From Sinohyriopsis cumingii (taxonomy: Eukaryota > Mollusca > Bivalvia > Unionida > Unionidae), in contig CM068824.1 of NCBI GenBank assembly GCA_028554795.2, forward strand, positions 157,836,789 to 157,900,788: a DNA stretch of 64,000 bases, in the 5' to 3' direction. Of this stretch, positions 10,562 to 21,466 are shown piece after piece. Numbering within the stretch: position 1 is the stretch's first letter; each line of letters starts with the position of its first letter. A program made the translations under genes and the position numbers. The notes beneath the pieces are model-generated. The model searched no databases and was not told the DNA's origin. It saw only the letters and a list, made by a program, of their open reading frames with translations.

Positions 10562-10965
10562 ATGCCCTTTCACACAGACGCAGCTACTGCGACCACTCCT
10601 TCACCCAGTTCTTCTCTGCAATATTTACAAAAACAACCCTTGTGGGTGTGGTGTGGAGAACGTGTGCCTAAAACTCAAATAGTCTTTTTCTGCCAAATCT
10701 TCGTGGTGTATTGTGTCATCGGTGCAGCCATTGCCAATTTGAGTTTGCAACAAGGAGACAAACGATTGTGGACCTTTTTATTAAGCAATTGCATCGATTA
10801 CTTGTTTCCCAATACCTCTCTGAAATTCTTTTCGAACAGGAACAACGAAACCTTGTGTCCAGTGCCAGTGACAGTCACCACTCCAGCAACAATCCCATTT
10901 TGGGCGGAGACACTCCTCTGACTTCCAGTAACCCCTCGGACAGCCACAGAACTCTGGAATTATGA
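10562..10965 (+). pseudogene. Membrane protein downstream of integrase, frameshifted tail
   Basis: The N-terminal part with two hydrophobic spans (IVFFCQIFVVYCVIGAAIA and LWTFLLSNCIDYL) is intact. A frame change near 10,846 replaces the conserved C-terminus, so the open frame stops at 10,921 instead of 10,965. The lost frame still reads SNPSDSHRTLEL to an ATGA overlap with the next gene. Topology suggests a small two-pass membrane protein; function unknown. Confidence 0.6.
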
Positions 10966-11891
10966 GTCACCAAAACCAATTTTACTTAACCTTACCCAGT
11001 GACAGTTCCATATATGTGTTTCCCAACAACACGTTGTGCTGTTACACGGCCAAATTACCTTAGGCCATCCAATTAGATCACGAAGCCCATTGGGAAGTGG
11101 CTTTGGTAGAAATCATTCACCCGACTCAAGTCCTCAATGTTCTTCCCAATCAAAATTATTTTGCGGTCGAAGTTCATGACGAGCAAATGCAACAGTACTT
11201 GAATACCAACGTCAAATATGATAACAAAATCTACATCTCACAAACTCAGAAAAAGACTTACCGCTTGATCATTCCCCCCAGGATATTATTTTAGTGGGCA
11301 ACATTTGGCCAGCACCATTACCTCCAGATTTAATGTCGTGTTTCTGAAAGCTTTGGAAAGTGTCAGAAAAGTGTCACCCTGAAGTACCACAAAGTAGCTC
11401 GTCGCTTGCTGATGAAATTTGACGGGGGTAAAATCATGTCCATTTTATTTTGTCCTGAATTGTTTGACATGTTGGGTGGGGACATGGACATGAGAATGGC
11501 CATGATCAAGAAAAACGAATTACCAGTCATTTCCGACAACGATTCTTTTACCAAGTTATTTCGTTCCCCGGTAGAACTGAACCAAGGACTGAATTTGATC
11601 TTTGTGTACTCCGATGTGGTGGAGTACAACGTGGTGGGACACACCTCCATACCGTTACTGCGTGTCATTCCTTTCAAAGTGGATTCTGCCACGCTCGCTG
11701 ACGAGGAAGGTGGAAACACTTATCACGTCCACCGCGAATTTGTACATCCTCACTATTTGCCTGTCATCAAGTCGTATTTGGATACGGTCGACATTGCTAT
11801 AAAAGGAGATCTGGGACAAAATATTCCATTCACCAAAGGAAACGTCACGGTGAAACTCCATTTTCGAAAACGGTTCTCTCACGACTCGTAA
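10962..11891 (+). pseudogene. Penton-like minor capsid candidate, broken
   Basis: Counterpart of 37,417-38,337. TAG at 11,061-11,063 replaces CAG, and a frame change near 11,290 splits the middle. The C-terminal half (11,406-11,891), containing the YNVVGHTS and HFRKRFSHDS segments, is open. A TATA-like GCTATAAAAGGAG lies within its 3' coding part at about 11,798. Confidence 0.7.
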
Positions 11892-11894
11892 GTC

Positions 11895-12336
11895 ATGTAT
11901 CCAGTGTACCGAGGGGTTGCTCGACAGCGAGGACACGGTTTAGGAGATGTTAAAATCGGCTTTTCATTCGGTGGCTCCGATGTTGAAACCGATGGTGACA
12001 CGCGGATTGCACGCCTTGAAAGATGCGGCATTGACACACGGCAAAGAATTTCTCCAAAATGTCATCATCGACAAACAAAACCCTAAAGAAGCCTTCTTGA
12101 GGGCAGGCAAAAATGTCTTGCTGGAAACAGGTAAAGACCTTTTGGGCCGACGAGAAACACCTATAAATGCCCTGCGCACTACTGAGTGAGGCATTCCTAC
12201 TTCCCTGAAGCCACTGCAAGGACAAGGCAGAAAAAGACGACGAAGAAAACACCCTTTCACCAGACTTCACACTTCTAAAGCTAGAAATACAAAGAGAAGA
12301 AAAACCGTTCGAGACTTAGACGTTTTCGATTATTAA
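11895..12336 (+). pseudogene. pVI-like basic protein, broken
   Basis: Starts with the conserved MYPVYRGVARQRGHGLGD. A 2-nt deletion near 11,950 shifts the frame, and TGA at about 12,187 (TCA in the other copies) interrupts the tail. The end retains the basic RRRKH region and the RDLDVFDY C-terminus. The intact form is in copies 2 and 3. Confidence 0.7.
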
Positions 12337-12356
12337 TGTATTGAGAAACAGAAAAA

Positions 12357-13666
12357 ATGATGCACCGAGAATCTTGCGCCTGTTCCAAGTCGGAACTGGA
12401 TCTGTTTGCCATGCCCCCCCCCCCCCCATGACCATGCAAGAATCTCAATGGGTGGAATTTCACCCTGTCTCCTCTTTGACAGATTCCGCACCCATCGAGT
12501 TTGAAATCAAAGGACAGCCCGAAGATTACATCGATCTGAACAGCAGTTACTTGTACCTGAAAATCAAAGTTCTAGATAAAACAGGAGGTGTTATAGATGA
12601 CGAGCAAGTGGCTCCCGTCAACAATTTCATGCATTCCTTGTTTAGCGGAGTGGACTTGTACTTGAATAACAAACTAGTCAGTAGCAGCATGGATACTTAC
12701 CCTTATCATGCGTACCTGGAAAATCTCTTGACGTACGGAATAGACGCCAAGAACACTCATCTCAATGCTTGTGTAGTATGGGTAGCTGACGATGCAGGCT
12801 AGTTTGACGAAACCGAAATTGATACAACCAAAACACACAACGAGGGATTTGTAGAACGAAGAGACAAAATCAAAAATAGACAGAGTTTAGAACTGATGGA
12901 TCGTTTGCATTTGGACATGTGGCTGCAAGAAAAGTATTTGCTGAACGGGGTGAATGTTCGTCTGGGACTGAATCGTAGCAGTGCCGCTTTCCATTTAGTG
13001 GCTGATAGTGACAATTACAAAATCATCATCCAAGAAGCCAGACTCTACGCATGACGTGTGGAAGTGTTACCTAAAGTGGGAAACGACATCAGTCGCACAT
13101 TAAGCAGAACGACCGCCAAGTATCCCATACGACGCGTGGAAGTCAAAACCTTCACCATTCCTGCTGGACAGCGATCCATGATCGAAGACCATCTGTTCCA
13201 AGGGCAGTTACCCCAATGTTTAATCCTTGGTATGGTCGAGAATAGAGCCTTCAACGGAGTCCACAATCAAAATCCTTTTGAGTTTAAACATTACAAAGTG
13301 TCCAAGATTGAAGTCAGTCGCGATGGCAAGACCTTGTGTACCCGACCTTTCGAACTTGACTTTGACAAGAAGAATTACTTGAGGTGGTACTTGTCCCTGT
13401 ACGAAGCCACCGGACAGTTAGGGACCAACACCAGTCATGGCATTACGTACGACGATTGTGCAAGAGGCTATGCTTGGTGGGCTTTTGATTTCACTCCAGA
13501 CCAAAGTAGTGACGACAGACATTTCCACCCTATAAAATCCGGCCAGATTCGTGTGGAACTTCAGTTTGCAGAAGCTCTAACTGAGACGGTGAACGTCCTC
13601 CTGTATGCAGAATTTGATAATACGATAGAAATCAACAGTTTAAGAGAAGTCATTCTAGACTATTAG
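12357..13666 (+). pseudogene. MCP: Major capsid protein (F54H12.2-like), broken
   Basis: Double jelly-roll capsid gene. The N-terminus is out of frame because a cytosine run at 12,414-12,427 has grown to 14 C (6 in copy 3, 7 in copy 2). Two further breaks are C-to-T changes: TAG at 12,800-12,802 (CAG in copy 3) and TGA at 13,052-13,054 (CGA in copy 2). From there the frame is open to the normal stop at 13,664-13,666. Confidence 0.88.
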
Positions 13667-13671
13667 AAACC

Positions 13672-14175
13672 ATGGAAGACTGTTATCCCTCTTTACCTAG
13701 TGGAGAAACTTTAGACATGGAATGTAAGGAGACCGTGGAAGAGGAATCCTAAGACAAAGACGAAGAAGTTATCATGATGAAGTCGAGATGGCCAGAATAA
13801 GAAGCCCATTTAGTCTCCTGTTTTGCTACATTCCTGACAGATATAATGAAAGTATTGATCAAGGAAGAGTGCTATGGATGTCACAACGATCATCCCAGTC
13901 AAATTCAACACGACAAATGTCTGATGTTGAGCCAAGAAGAAAAATTGGACGAATATGTGGACAAGGCTTGGGGTGTCATCGAGATAGAATTCGTGTTGAA
14001 CGAGTGGTATAAAGGCTTGGGTAAACATTCTTCTCCTCCATTAACGTCTCTTGAGCGCCGTCGCATCGAATCTCTCTTTGACCAGAATAAGAAGTCGGAG
14101 CTAAACGGCTTTTACTTGTCAGACATTTTCAAGCAAAAAGTCAGGATCGAATTGATCACTTATCATTACCTGTGA
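13672..14175 (+). pseudogene. CYGC-motif conserved protein, two nonsense codons
   Basis: Counterpart of 40,094-40,597. TAA at 13,750-13,752 and 13,798-13,800 both replace CAA of copy 2. The rest is open and keeps the CYGCHNDHPSQIQHDKCL motif and the hydrophobic IELITYHYL end. It starts 5 nt after the capsid stop. Confidence 0.75.
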
Positions 14176-14199
14176 AGAAGAAAAAAAACCCCACAAAAA

Positions 14200-14764
14200 A
14201 TGGATACGTGGGAACTTTATTATCTTTTGAACCACAGTTCGCACACTGCTTCTTGGAATCCTGTCGTCTGTGCTTAGGATGAACTCCCTCATCGCAAACC
14301 TAAAGACCATCAGGATTAACACGGACGACAGTCATCTCCCAGGAACCCACTGGGTAGCCGTCTACTTTCCTCAAGAAGGATGTGTGGAATATTTCGATTC
14401 CTATGGATTGCCCCCTCTGGAAGACGATATCATTGACTTTATGAGAAGAAATGCTCAGACCACCCGATTCAATAATGTGAAATTACAAGGCACAGATTCC
14501 TTGGTGTGTGGACAATATTGTGTGTATTTTCTGCATTATCGCAGTCTGGGCTATTCTTTAGAACATTTAGTAACTCATTTTGATCCTCGTTCTTCTTCAA
14601 GAAACGATGTGAAAGTAGATAAATGGTTTTGTGACCATTATGCTTATCTTTTGTCTCAAGTTAGGAAACGTAGTGTCCATCAATGGCCTAATGACTTCCA
14701 ACAGTGGAAATCACAATTTCATTCACAACGTTGTCAGCCCTGTCCAAAACAATGTGTTAGTTGA
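14200..14764 (+). pseudogene. PRO: Adenain-type cysteine protease, broken
   Basis: The maturation protease family of adenoviruses and Polintons. TAG at 14,275-14,277 (AAA in copy 2) and a small deletion near 14,315 disrupt the N-terminal third. The catalytic region is intact in sequence: HW in GTHWVAVYF, the FDSYG acid, and the CGQYC cysteine motif. An AATAAA at 14,765 and another near 14,862 mark an ordinary poly(A) signal after this gene. Confidence 0.85.
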
Positions 14765-14996
14765 AATAAATGTTTGTGATTTGAAGAAAAAAATGTTTGA
14801 TATTATATTGTTAGATTATTGTTAAAAATGTTATAGCCGTTTGTTAGTGTTAAGGGATTTTGAATAAAAAAAATGTTGTGTTTTGGAAGAAATGTCTTTG
14901 TGGTTTGTTTGGCTATAAGAGTTTTGATTCATGCTCTTTGACTTCTCTCTGTCTCTCTCATGACACTCATTAAACGTTCCGACTCGAAAACCGTGT

Positions 14997-15025
14997 AGGG
15001 ATGTTTTCCTTCACGTCCGCGCTTT
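14997..15025 (+). promoter_or_regulatory. Right-end promoter box
   Basis: A GGGATGTTTTCCTTCACG core, continued by TCCGCGC, 64 nt before the ATG of the small gene that follows; a weak TATA-like TTTAAGAA comes right after it. The same box precedes the other right-end genes in copies 1 and 2. Confidence 0.6.
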
Positions 15026-15088
15026 GACTTTAAGAACCGGGGTAGTTTCCAGTCTAACCATTCATTGTCGACTCATCCTCCTACGAAG

Positions 15089-15445
15089 ATGTGCTCCAGA
15101 CTAGCTCAGCTAAACGAAGCCTACGTGAATTTGCATAGGGTCAGACACAGTCTGATACCGAAGGCTGAGGAGATAGAGAATGTGAGAATGTTAAAAGTCA
15201 CTGAAGACCTGATAGAAGAGCTCTTCAGAGAAGAAATTAACAGGGAGAAAGAAGAATGGACAGAGAAGTACAGACTTCAGAAACAGCAGAGAAAGCAGCA
15301 ACAGCAGCAACAGCAACCTGAACCTGACAGAGGCTTTGTCGATTGTCGTATCGATACCAAAGAGTCCTTCTTCTCTTTCCGAAGAAGCAGACCGTATCCA
15401 GCGAGAATGCCTATCGTCAAAGGAGGCCGCAATCTTAGAACCTAA
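15089..15445 (+). CDS. Right-end gene 1: coiled-coil protein with poly-Gln
   Basis: 118 aa from the ATG shared with copy 2. Residues 1-70 are strongly helical and charged (LIEELFREEINREKEEW), followed by a Gln run encoded by CAG/CAA, then a conserved FVDCRIDTKE segment and a basic Arg/Ser tail. The Gln run is shorter than in copy 2 (41,518-41,880). It is one of three small right-end genes with a shared promoter box and a histone-like 3' stem-loop. No known family recognised. Confidence 0.6.
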   Translation: MCSRLAQLNEAYVNLHRVRHSLIPKAEEIENVRMLKVTEDLIEELFREEINREKEEWTEKYRLQKQQRKQQQQQQQPEPDRGFVDCRIDTKESFFSFRRSRPYPARMPIVKGGRNLRT

Positions 15446-15473
15446 AAAAGATTGCCATAGCAAACAACAAAAC

Positions 15474-15489
15474 AGCCCTTTTCAGACCT
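15474..15489 (+). terminator. Degenerate histone-type 3' stem-loop
   Basis: AGCCCTTTTCAGACCT, 28 nt after the stop. The TTTC loop and inner AG/CT pairs are kept but two stem pairs are lost. The purine element CTAGAAAAGAAAT follows about 12 nt later. Confidence 0.5.
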
Positions 15490-15850
15490 ACCCCAATCTC
15501 TAGAAAAGAAATAGTAATCAATTTGCCAATGTGTGTATGTAGAGTAGTGTGAATATAAACACTGCCTCTTTTTTCCTAGTGTGATTGTATATGTTTATGT
15601 GTGTATGTGTGTGATTGTAAGCGCTTACGTACGTTTGTGTGGATATTAGATTATGATAATGTTTTTTGTTGTTTGAAGTGTGGGAATAGTAGATTTGGGG
15701 TTTGATTTGACTGCTTTACGTATGTGGATAGTATATTATTTGTTTAATGACATTTTGTTTAGAATAGTGAAGGGTAGTATTAAAAATTGAGTGAGTGTTT
15801 CTTTTAGGTCCGAGCGTTGTTTAGTCATGATCTAGGTAATATAAGTTTTG

Positions 15851-17434
15851 AATGCAAACAAGCCATCACTGACAAGAAAAAAGCCCTCAATAAATTCAAA
15901 CGCACTAAAAACTCTATTGATTTCACTATATATAAACAAAAGGAGAAAAACCTTAAAAACATAATTAAACAGGCAAAGGAATCAACTTGGCATAATTACG
16001 GCACGAATATCAAGTACCAAACAAGTCTGGGATAAGATTAGATCAATTAGAGGAAAGACAACTAACATCACCCCAAAAATAGCTGGAGCCATTACTAATA
16101 AAGAAAAAGCTGACCGACTAGCTCAGCATTTCTCAGATATGAGTAGCAACACCAACCACACCCCATCATTTCAATTACATAGGGACAAAGTAGAAAGAAC
16201 CCATAGTAATCTCTTTAAAGACCTCGGTCCCAAAGTCTCGAACCTAAATAAAGACATTACAACTTACGAATGGGACCTAGCATTGAAAACTAAAAACGAA
16301 ACTAGCCCAGGGGAAGATCAAATAGGATACACAATATACAAAAATATCCCAAATAACATTAAACAAACAATTATTAAATTACTAAACCAAATATGGACCT
16401 CAGGCTAACTACCCGATAAATGGAAACACGCAATAGTAATTCCAATACCCAAGCAAGGAAAAGACCCTAACGATATTAGCTCCTACAGACCCATTTCCCT
16501 AACAAACAACATTTGTAAGATCATGGAAACCATAGTCACCAACCGACTCAAACACGACACAGAGAGCAATAATTTAATCTCTGATAATCAATGAGGATTT
16601 AGAAACAAAAGATCCACCACGGATCAGCTAATACGATTGGAAACCGCAATCAAATTAGCGTTCAACTCCAAACGCAAAGCTGATAGGAATTTAATTGCAG
16701 TATTTATTGACCTCGAAAAGGCATTCGACCTTGTATGGACCAAAGGCTTATTAGCCAAACTCAACCACTACGCCATCACAGGTCGAATGTTTAAATTCAT
16801 TGAAACTTCCTCGCTGACCGTAAAATATCAACCAGAGTCGGCGACACCTACTCTGAACCACACACACTTGAAAACGGTACATCACAAGGGAGCGTAATCA
16901 GCCCAACCCTTTTCAACATCATGATTAATGACTTGGACACCAACTTAACATCAAAACTAATTGAACTCTCACAATTTGCTGATGATAGTGGATTATGGAG
17001 AGCAGGAAACCCCTCCAACCACAAAGTAATCAGCGTTATTCAAACAGGTTTAAACAAAATAGGGAAATGGGCTGATAAATGGGGTTTCAAATTATCCCAT
17101 GAAAAAACCATAGCAGTATTATTCACCACCAAACGTAAATTACAAAATCAGTTTCCCAAACTCACCATCCAAAATCAAGCAATTAAATTCGTAAAAGTAG
17201 CACGATTTTTAGGAATGCATTATGACTCCAAGCTAAACTGGGGACACCTCATAAACGAACTAGTCAAAAGGTGCAATAAAGACCTTAACCTCCTTACAAC
17301 CCTTAAAGGAACCACCTGGGGATCCAATCAAGAAACCTTACTAGCATTATATAAATCGTTAATTAGATCTAAACTAGATTACGGATGCCAAATTTACAAC
17401 TCGGCACCCCAAAATAACCTCAAGAAACTAGATA
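15851..17434 (+). pseudogene. LINE reverse transcriptase part, decayed
   Basis: RT motifs are readable in several frames: SPGEDQIGYTIYK (about 16,300), SSYRPISL (about 16,480), a LEKAFDLVW segment (about 16,710) and the catalytic FADD (about 16,974-16,986). Stops and frameshifts near 16,005, 16,405, 16,590 and 16,855 make it non-functional. The coding sequence is cut at 17,434 by the solo LTR and resumes at 18,024. Confidence 0.85.
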
Positions 17435-18018
17435 TGTTCTGGATCTCATTCACTCCTCTAGTGATTCGATCCGTTGTGGAAATATATTAAATATCTTGTT
17501 TATTAAATTCCCGAACTCCCGTTTTACCGTTTAAATAAATTTCATTAGTTTCCGGATTTGACTCCGTATTCCGCTTCCGCTATTTTACTTACACCTGGAT
17601 TTCCTGAAAATCGTTCAACATACGACACGTTTTAAATCGACAGGACAGGACAAACTACTGTCAAGTAAGACTATATATCTATTCCTTTGTGCTCAGGAAC
17701 ATTGTTTCGGACTGTTCAATGTATTAATTATTAGTTTACAACCGTCAGATGTGTAGTTTCAATGTTTTGAATTGTATTTTCGTTTTCGTATGAACTGGAC
17801 ATTTCGTCACATATATATTTCGTCATGTAATTATAATTTTCCCTCATTTTTTGATCATATTGTAATAGCCCCTTACCTTATTTTTCAGTTTACCATTCTA
17901 CTATACATCCATTGGGAATTTGAATAAATACAAGCCTCTACACTGAGTTGTCTTTGTTTTCACCTTCGCCAAGTAGGTCCATATGTACTAGGTTGCACTG
18001 TCTGGTCCGGCCAGAACA
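17435..18018 (+). mobile_element. Solo LTR (584 bp) nested in the LINE
   Basis: Begins TGTTCTGG and ends CCAGAACA, a perfect 8-bp inverted end pair with TG...CA tips. It is flanked by a 5-bp target-site duplication AGATA (17,430-17,434 and 18,019-18,023). The LINE reading frame continues across if the LTR and one AGATA are ignored. A TATA-like CTATATATC near 17,670 and AATAAA near 17,923 fit promoter and poly(A) parts of an LTR. No internal retroviral genes are present, so this is the product of LTR-LTR recombination; the superfamily (likely Ty3/gypsy) is an inference from the 5-bp duplication. Confidence 0.92.
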
Positions 18019-18023
18019 AGATA

Positions 18024-19330
18024 GCTTACAAAGAAAGGCCCTAATTATTTGCACTGGAGCACTGCCATCCACATCACTAGTGGAACTTCAAATCTTAACT
18101 GGAGAACTGCCACTCCACCTTAGAAGACAAGAACTCACGCTCAGATATGCAGCCAGGCTAACAACACACCCCGACACACACCCCACCCGGCTAGCTATAA
18201 ATAAATGCAACATACCTTTTAGAACTAAATTATCACAAAACATACCAGCAGGGAAATTAGTCCATCAATTAGTTGAACAACTTCCTACAGACAACCTCCA
18301 AGCAGAAATTGCAAATCACCATGACAAAGAACCATGGATAAATATCAACCCCTCAGTTAACACCCTCATTACGAAATATGGCAATAAAAACGAACAGGAA
18401 CTCAAACTAAACACAATCTGTACAGAAGAAATCGACTCAAAATGTTGCAACTACATTAAGATTTACACTGATGGGTCCAAAATTACAGAACCACCCAGAA
18501 CAGCAGCAACTTACGTAATCCCCGAACTTAACATTGAAGTAGGACGAAGACTACCTAACCTCTGCTCCATATACACAGCTGAATTCTGGGCCATACTTGA
18601 AGCACTCAAATGGATCAAAGAGAACAAAATACCCCAAGCGGTAATAATAAGTGACTCGCTAAGCGTCATAAACTCAGTACTTAATAACAACACCAAATCA
18701 AGAGAAAACTATCTTAAGCAAACCAATTTATTGTTAAAAATACTGAACAATAATAACTTACAAGTAGAATTTATGTGGATACCATCCCATATTAACATAC
18801 CAGGTAACGATATGGCAGATATAACAGCTAAACAAAAACTAAACGAAACCACTCACATCAACCTAGATTATAGCATATGCGAAGTCAATAGCATATCTAA
18901 AACCCTCATTTATAATAAATGGCAGGAATTATGGAACACAAGCACTCAAGGCTGGAAACTAAAAACCATCATTAAAGAAGTATGTAGAAATAGGAAACCA
19001 CCCAAAACAAAAGGCAGTGAACAAAAATTCATAAATAGAATACTCACGGGCAAAACCAAGCTGGCTAACAGCTTCGAACAGTACATAGGACCACAACCAC
19101 ATAACCCTAACTGCTACCACTGCAGGGTCCCAGAAGACATAGAGCATAGTTTTAACAACTGCCATACACTTGAAAAAGAAAGGGTTAAGTTTAAACAGCA
19201 AAATATTGGATCCCCTGCAACATACCCAGAATGCTTGATGAACACAAACCCCAATATTAATCTAACATTCAAAAATATCATAAGTTTTATACACGAATCC
19301 AATCTAATAAAAAAAAATCTAAGAAAGTAA
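18024..19330 (+). pseudogene. LINE ORF2 3' half: RNase H and zinc knuckle
   Basis: The frame is open from the LTR junction to the stop at 19,330. It contains the end of RT (LQRKALIICTGA), then RNase H with acidic residues in IYTDGSK, TAEFWAILEA, ISDSLS and GNDMAD, and a CX2CX7HX4C knuckle near 19,110-19,160. It is separated from the rest of ORF2 by the solo LTR. This half looks younger or better preserved than the RT half. Confidence 0.85.
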
Positions 19331-19337
19331 ATCAAAG

Positions 19338-19548
19338 ACCAGTCAAAAATATTACAAATCACTGTTTGGGAATTATGACGGCCGGTTCGGTCTCGTGGGT
19401 TCACAGACTGACACAGCCGTTCATAGCCCGAATAATAAAAACCAGTTAAGGACGAATATTACAATATCACTGTTTGGGAATTATGACGGCCTGCTAGGTC
19501 TCGTAGGTTCACAAACTGACACAGCCGTTCATAGCCCGAATAATAAAA
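19338..19548 (+). repeat. Tandem duplication in LINE 3' UTR (about 105 bp x 2)
   Basis: Units at 19,338-19,440 and 19,441-19,548, both containing CACTGTTTGGGAATTATGAC and the GTTCATAGCCCGAATAATAA end. They directly follow the LINE stop codon. Confidence 0.85.
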
Positions 19549-20051
19549 ACCAATTAAGGCCATAAAAAATTAAAATAGGAAAATTGGAATTAATTAAAAC
19601 AGGACTCCATAATAACATGCAAGCAACCATAAAACAAGTTTTCATTCCAAACCAATAAGATAAGAAATCAAAATAAATAAGGAATTCAAGAATAAAAAAG
19701 AAAAAGAAAAAAAAATACTCCTAACCGTCTCCTTGTCTCTTAAACAACATCTGGCTGAACGTTTAAATCAAGCTTCCACAGCTATTTCCAACTAAGAAAC
19801 ACGAGTGTGTCGTGTGACTATTCCCACTCATGTTTATTAGCCTTTCAGTCAGGTTATTAAGGACTAGTTAGTCCTACACCTGAGTGGCTAAATTAAAAAG
19901 TACTCTTTGAGTACATAAAAGCCTGGGGGATGAGGCTCCTTTTCCTTCCCCCAGGAGTAATTAAAAATCACGCAGTGCGTGAATAAACAAGTGGTACATG
20001 TTCAAAAGAACGGAAACCACTATAATCCAACTAACTAACAAGTTTTGTCTT

Positions 20052-20080
20052 GGGGGTGTTTTCCTTCACGTCTGTGCTTT
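20052..20080 (+). promoter_or_regulatory. Right-end promoter box with TATA
   Basis: GGGGGTGTTTTCCTTCACG followed by TCTGTGC and TATAAATTG, 63 nt before the ATG at 20,143. It lies immediately outside the LINE insertion, so the gene kept its promoter. Confidence 0.6.
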
Positions 20081-20142
20081 AAGTATAAATTGAAAATCGC
20101 TCGGCAGTCTAGCTACCCTTGTTGATTGATCAACACTAGAGA

Positions 20143-20361
20143 ATGAGCAGAAGGCTAGCGAAACTATTCGAACTTCATGTGCACCTGGAATATGCCAGGC
20201 TCATACTGAATGAGCTGGCCGCAGAGGCTATAGTAGAAGAGGGAAGTATAAAGAAGGAAGAGAAGGAGAGAAGACAGAGGGAAGAGGAAGAAAAGAAAAC
20301 AGGAGAGAGGATGTTGCCAGTCCGGGGAGGTGTAACCATTAGCCAGGTGTCCTGGAGTTAA
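20143..20361 (+). CDS. Right-end gene 2: short coiled-coil protein
   Basis: A 72-aa protein, acidic and basic residues mixed, helical (ELHVHLEYARLILNELAAEA). It matches the first 50 and last few residues of the 157-aa gene at 42,403-42,876 of copy 2, so about 250 bp have been lost from the middle. It also resembles the N-terminus of right-end gene 1, which suggests an old duplication of the end genes. A histone-like stem-loop lies 8 nt after the stop. Confidence 0.5.
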   Translation: MSRRLAKLFELHVHLEYARLILNELAAEAIVEEGSIKKEEKERRQREEEEKKTGERMLPVRGGVTISQVSWS

Positions 20362-20368
20362 AAAAAAG

Positions 20369-20384
20369 AGTCCTTTTCAGCGCT
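20369..20384 (+). terminator. Histone-type 3' stem-loop, one mismatch
   Basis: AGTCCTTTTCAGCGCT with TTTC loop; one stem pair is broken. CTCTAGAAAAGAAAT follows 13 nt later, and AATATAAACAC about 75 nt on. Confidence 0.5.
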
Positions 20385-20641
20385 ACTTCAATCTCTAGAA
20401 AAGAAATAGTAATCAATTAGCCAATGTGTGTATGTAGAGTAGTGTGAATATAAACACTGACTCTTTTTCCCTAGTGTGAGTGTATGTGTTTGTGTTTGTA
20501 AGCGCTCACGTAGGTTTGCGTGGATAGTAGATTATTGGGTTTTGTAAGTGATCAAGTAAGTTTGTGTGAATAGTAGATTTTGGGTTTATTTATTGCTGCT
20601 TCACGTATGTGGATAGTAGATAATATGAAATGAAAAAAGTA

Positions 20642-20736
20642 GGGGATGTTTTCTTTCACGTCCGCACGTTTTAAGTGATGATCTAGGTAATATAAGATTT
20701 GGGCCTAAGGGGATGCTTTCCTTCACGTCCGCGCTT
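20642..20736 (+). promoter_or_regulatory. Two right-end promoter boxes
   Basis: Box a at 20,642-20,669 (GGGGATGTTTTCTTTCACG...) and box b at 20,708-20,736 (GGGGATGCTTTCCTTCACG..., followed by GTATAAGAACCCAC). They match the pair at 43,160 and 43,238 in copy 2. Box b should drive right-end gene 3, but a LINE fragment now separates them. Confidence 0.6.
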
Positions 20737-20768
20737 TTCGTATAAGAACCCACAGTGTTCGTCGTTCG

Positions 20769-21440
20769 CAAAATCGTATGTCCTAGATGTCCTTAACGAA
20801 CCGAGTAATCAGCTAGGATTCCGGTCCTAGATGTCCTTAACGAACCGTGTAATCGGCTAGGACTCCGGTCTCTTGATAAATAAAGTATAAATAACATTCA
20901 ATCTCTAAAAACATCAATTAATAAATAACTTAAAGAGGTAATATCTATAAACTTATAAATAACATAACGTAGGAAACACACCCTAAACACCTCGACTAGT
21001 AATACCATAATAACCTTGAAAATTTCTCTTCATACATGATATCTACTAAGAACCTCTATAAACAGCATAGAACATCCCCCTCCTTTTAGAACATTTTGAA
21101 GAAGAAAAAAAGAAAAAGAAAAAAAAATCGAGAAAAATATAAAAAATAAAATAAAATAAAACACCAGGCAAATGCAACAAGAAACCAGCGATATAAAGCA
21201 AGCAGGACCGTTCCCGAGCTCTCCTTCCCACTAATGACAGCCAACCATTCAACTGTAGGGACCTTTATGGACCCACAGATTGAGGCCAAACTATCAGGGT
21301 TCCTTGAATCCATAAAAGCCTGGGGGAGGTGGCACCATCCCGTTCCCCAGGAACAACTAGCAGGCTGCGGTGCAGTCAGAAAAAAGTGGCACATGCACAA
21401 TTGTGCGCACGCCACTATAATTAAACTCAACAACAACAAC
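20769..21440 (+). mobile_element. LINE 3' fragment inserted in the leader of right-end gene 3
   Basis: About 670 bp present here but absent from the same place in copy 2 (43,290). It begins with a 44-bp unit repeated twice (20,781-20,824 and 20,825-20,868), is A-rich, and ends in (AAC)n. Its end shares a hairpin-rich segment (AAAAGCCTGGGGG..., then AGTGG...CCACTATAAT) with the end of the LINE at 15,851-20,039, so both come from related non-LTR families. Target-site duplications are not clear. Confidence 0.7.
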
Positions 21441-21466
21441 CATTCTAAGGAATAAAGACAAGGAAG

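Larger units (their letters stand above)
15851..20039 (+). mobile_element. Non-LTR retrotransposon (LINE with RNase H), 5'-truncated
   Basis: A LINE inserted in copy 1, flanked by an 8-bp target-site duplication AAGTTTTG (15,843-15,850 and 20,040-20,047). It starts inside ORF2 upstream of the reverse transcriptase and has no ORF1 or endonuclease. It encodes RT, RNase H and a C-terminal zinc knuckle, then a long A-rich 3' UTR with several short hairpins, ending in CTAACTAAC. The RNase H domain points to the I/Nimb/R1 side of LINE diversity; the exact clade is not settled. A solo LTR is nested inside it. Confidence 0.88.
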
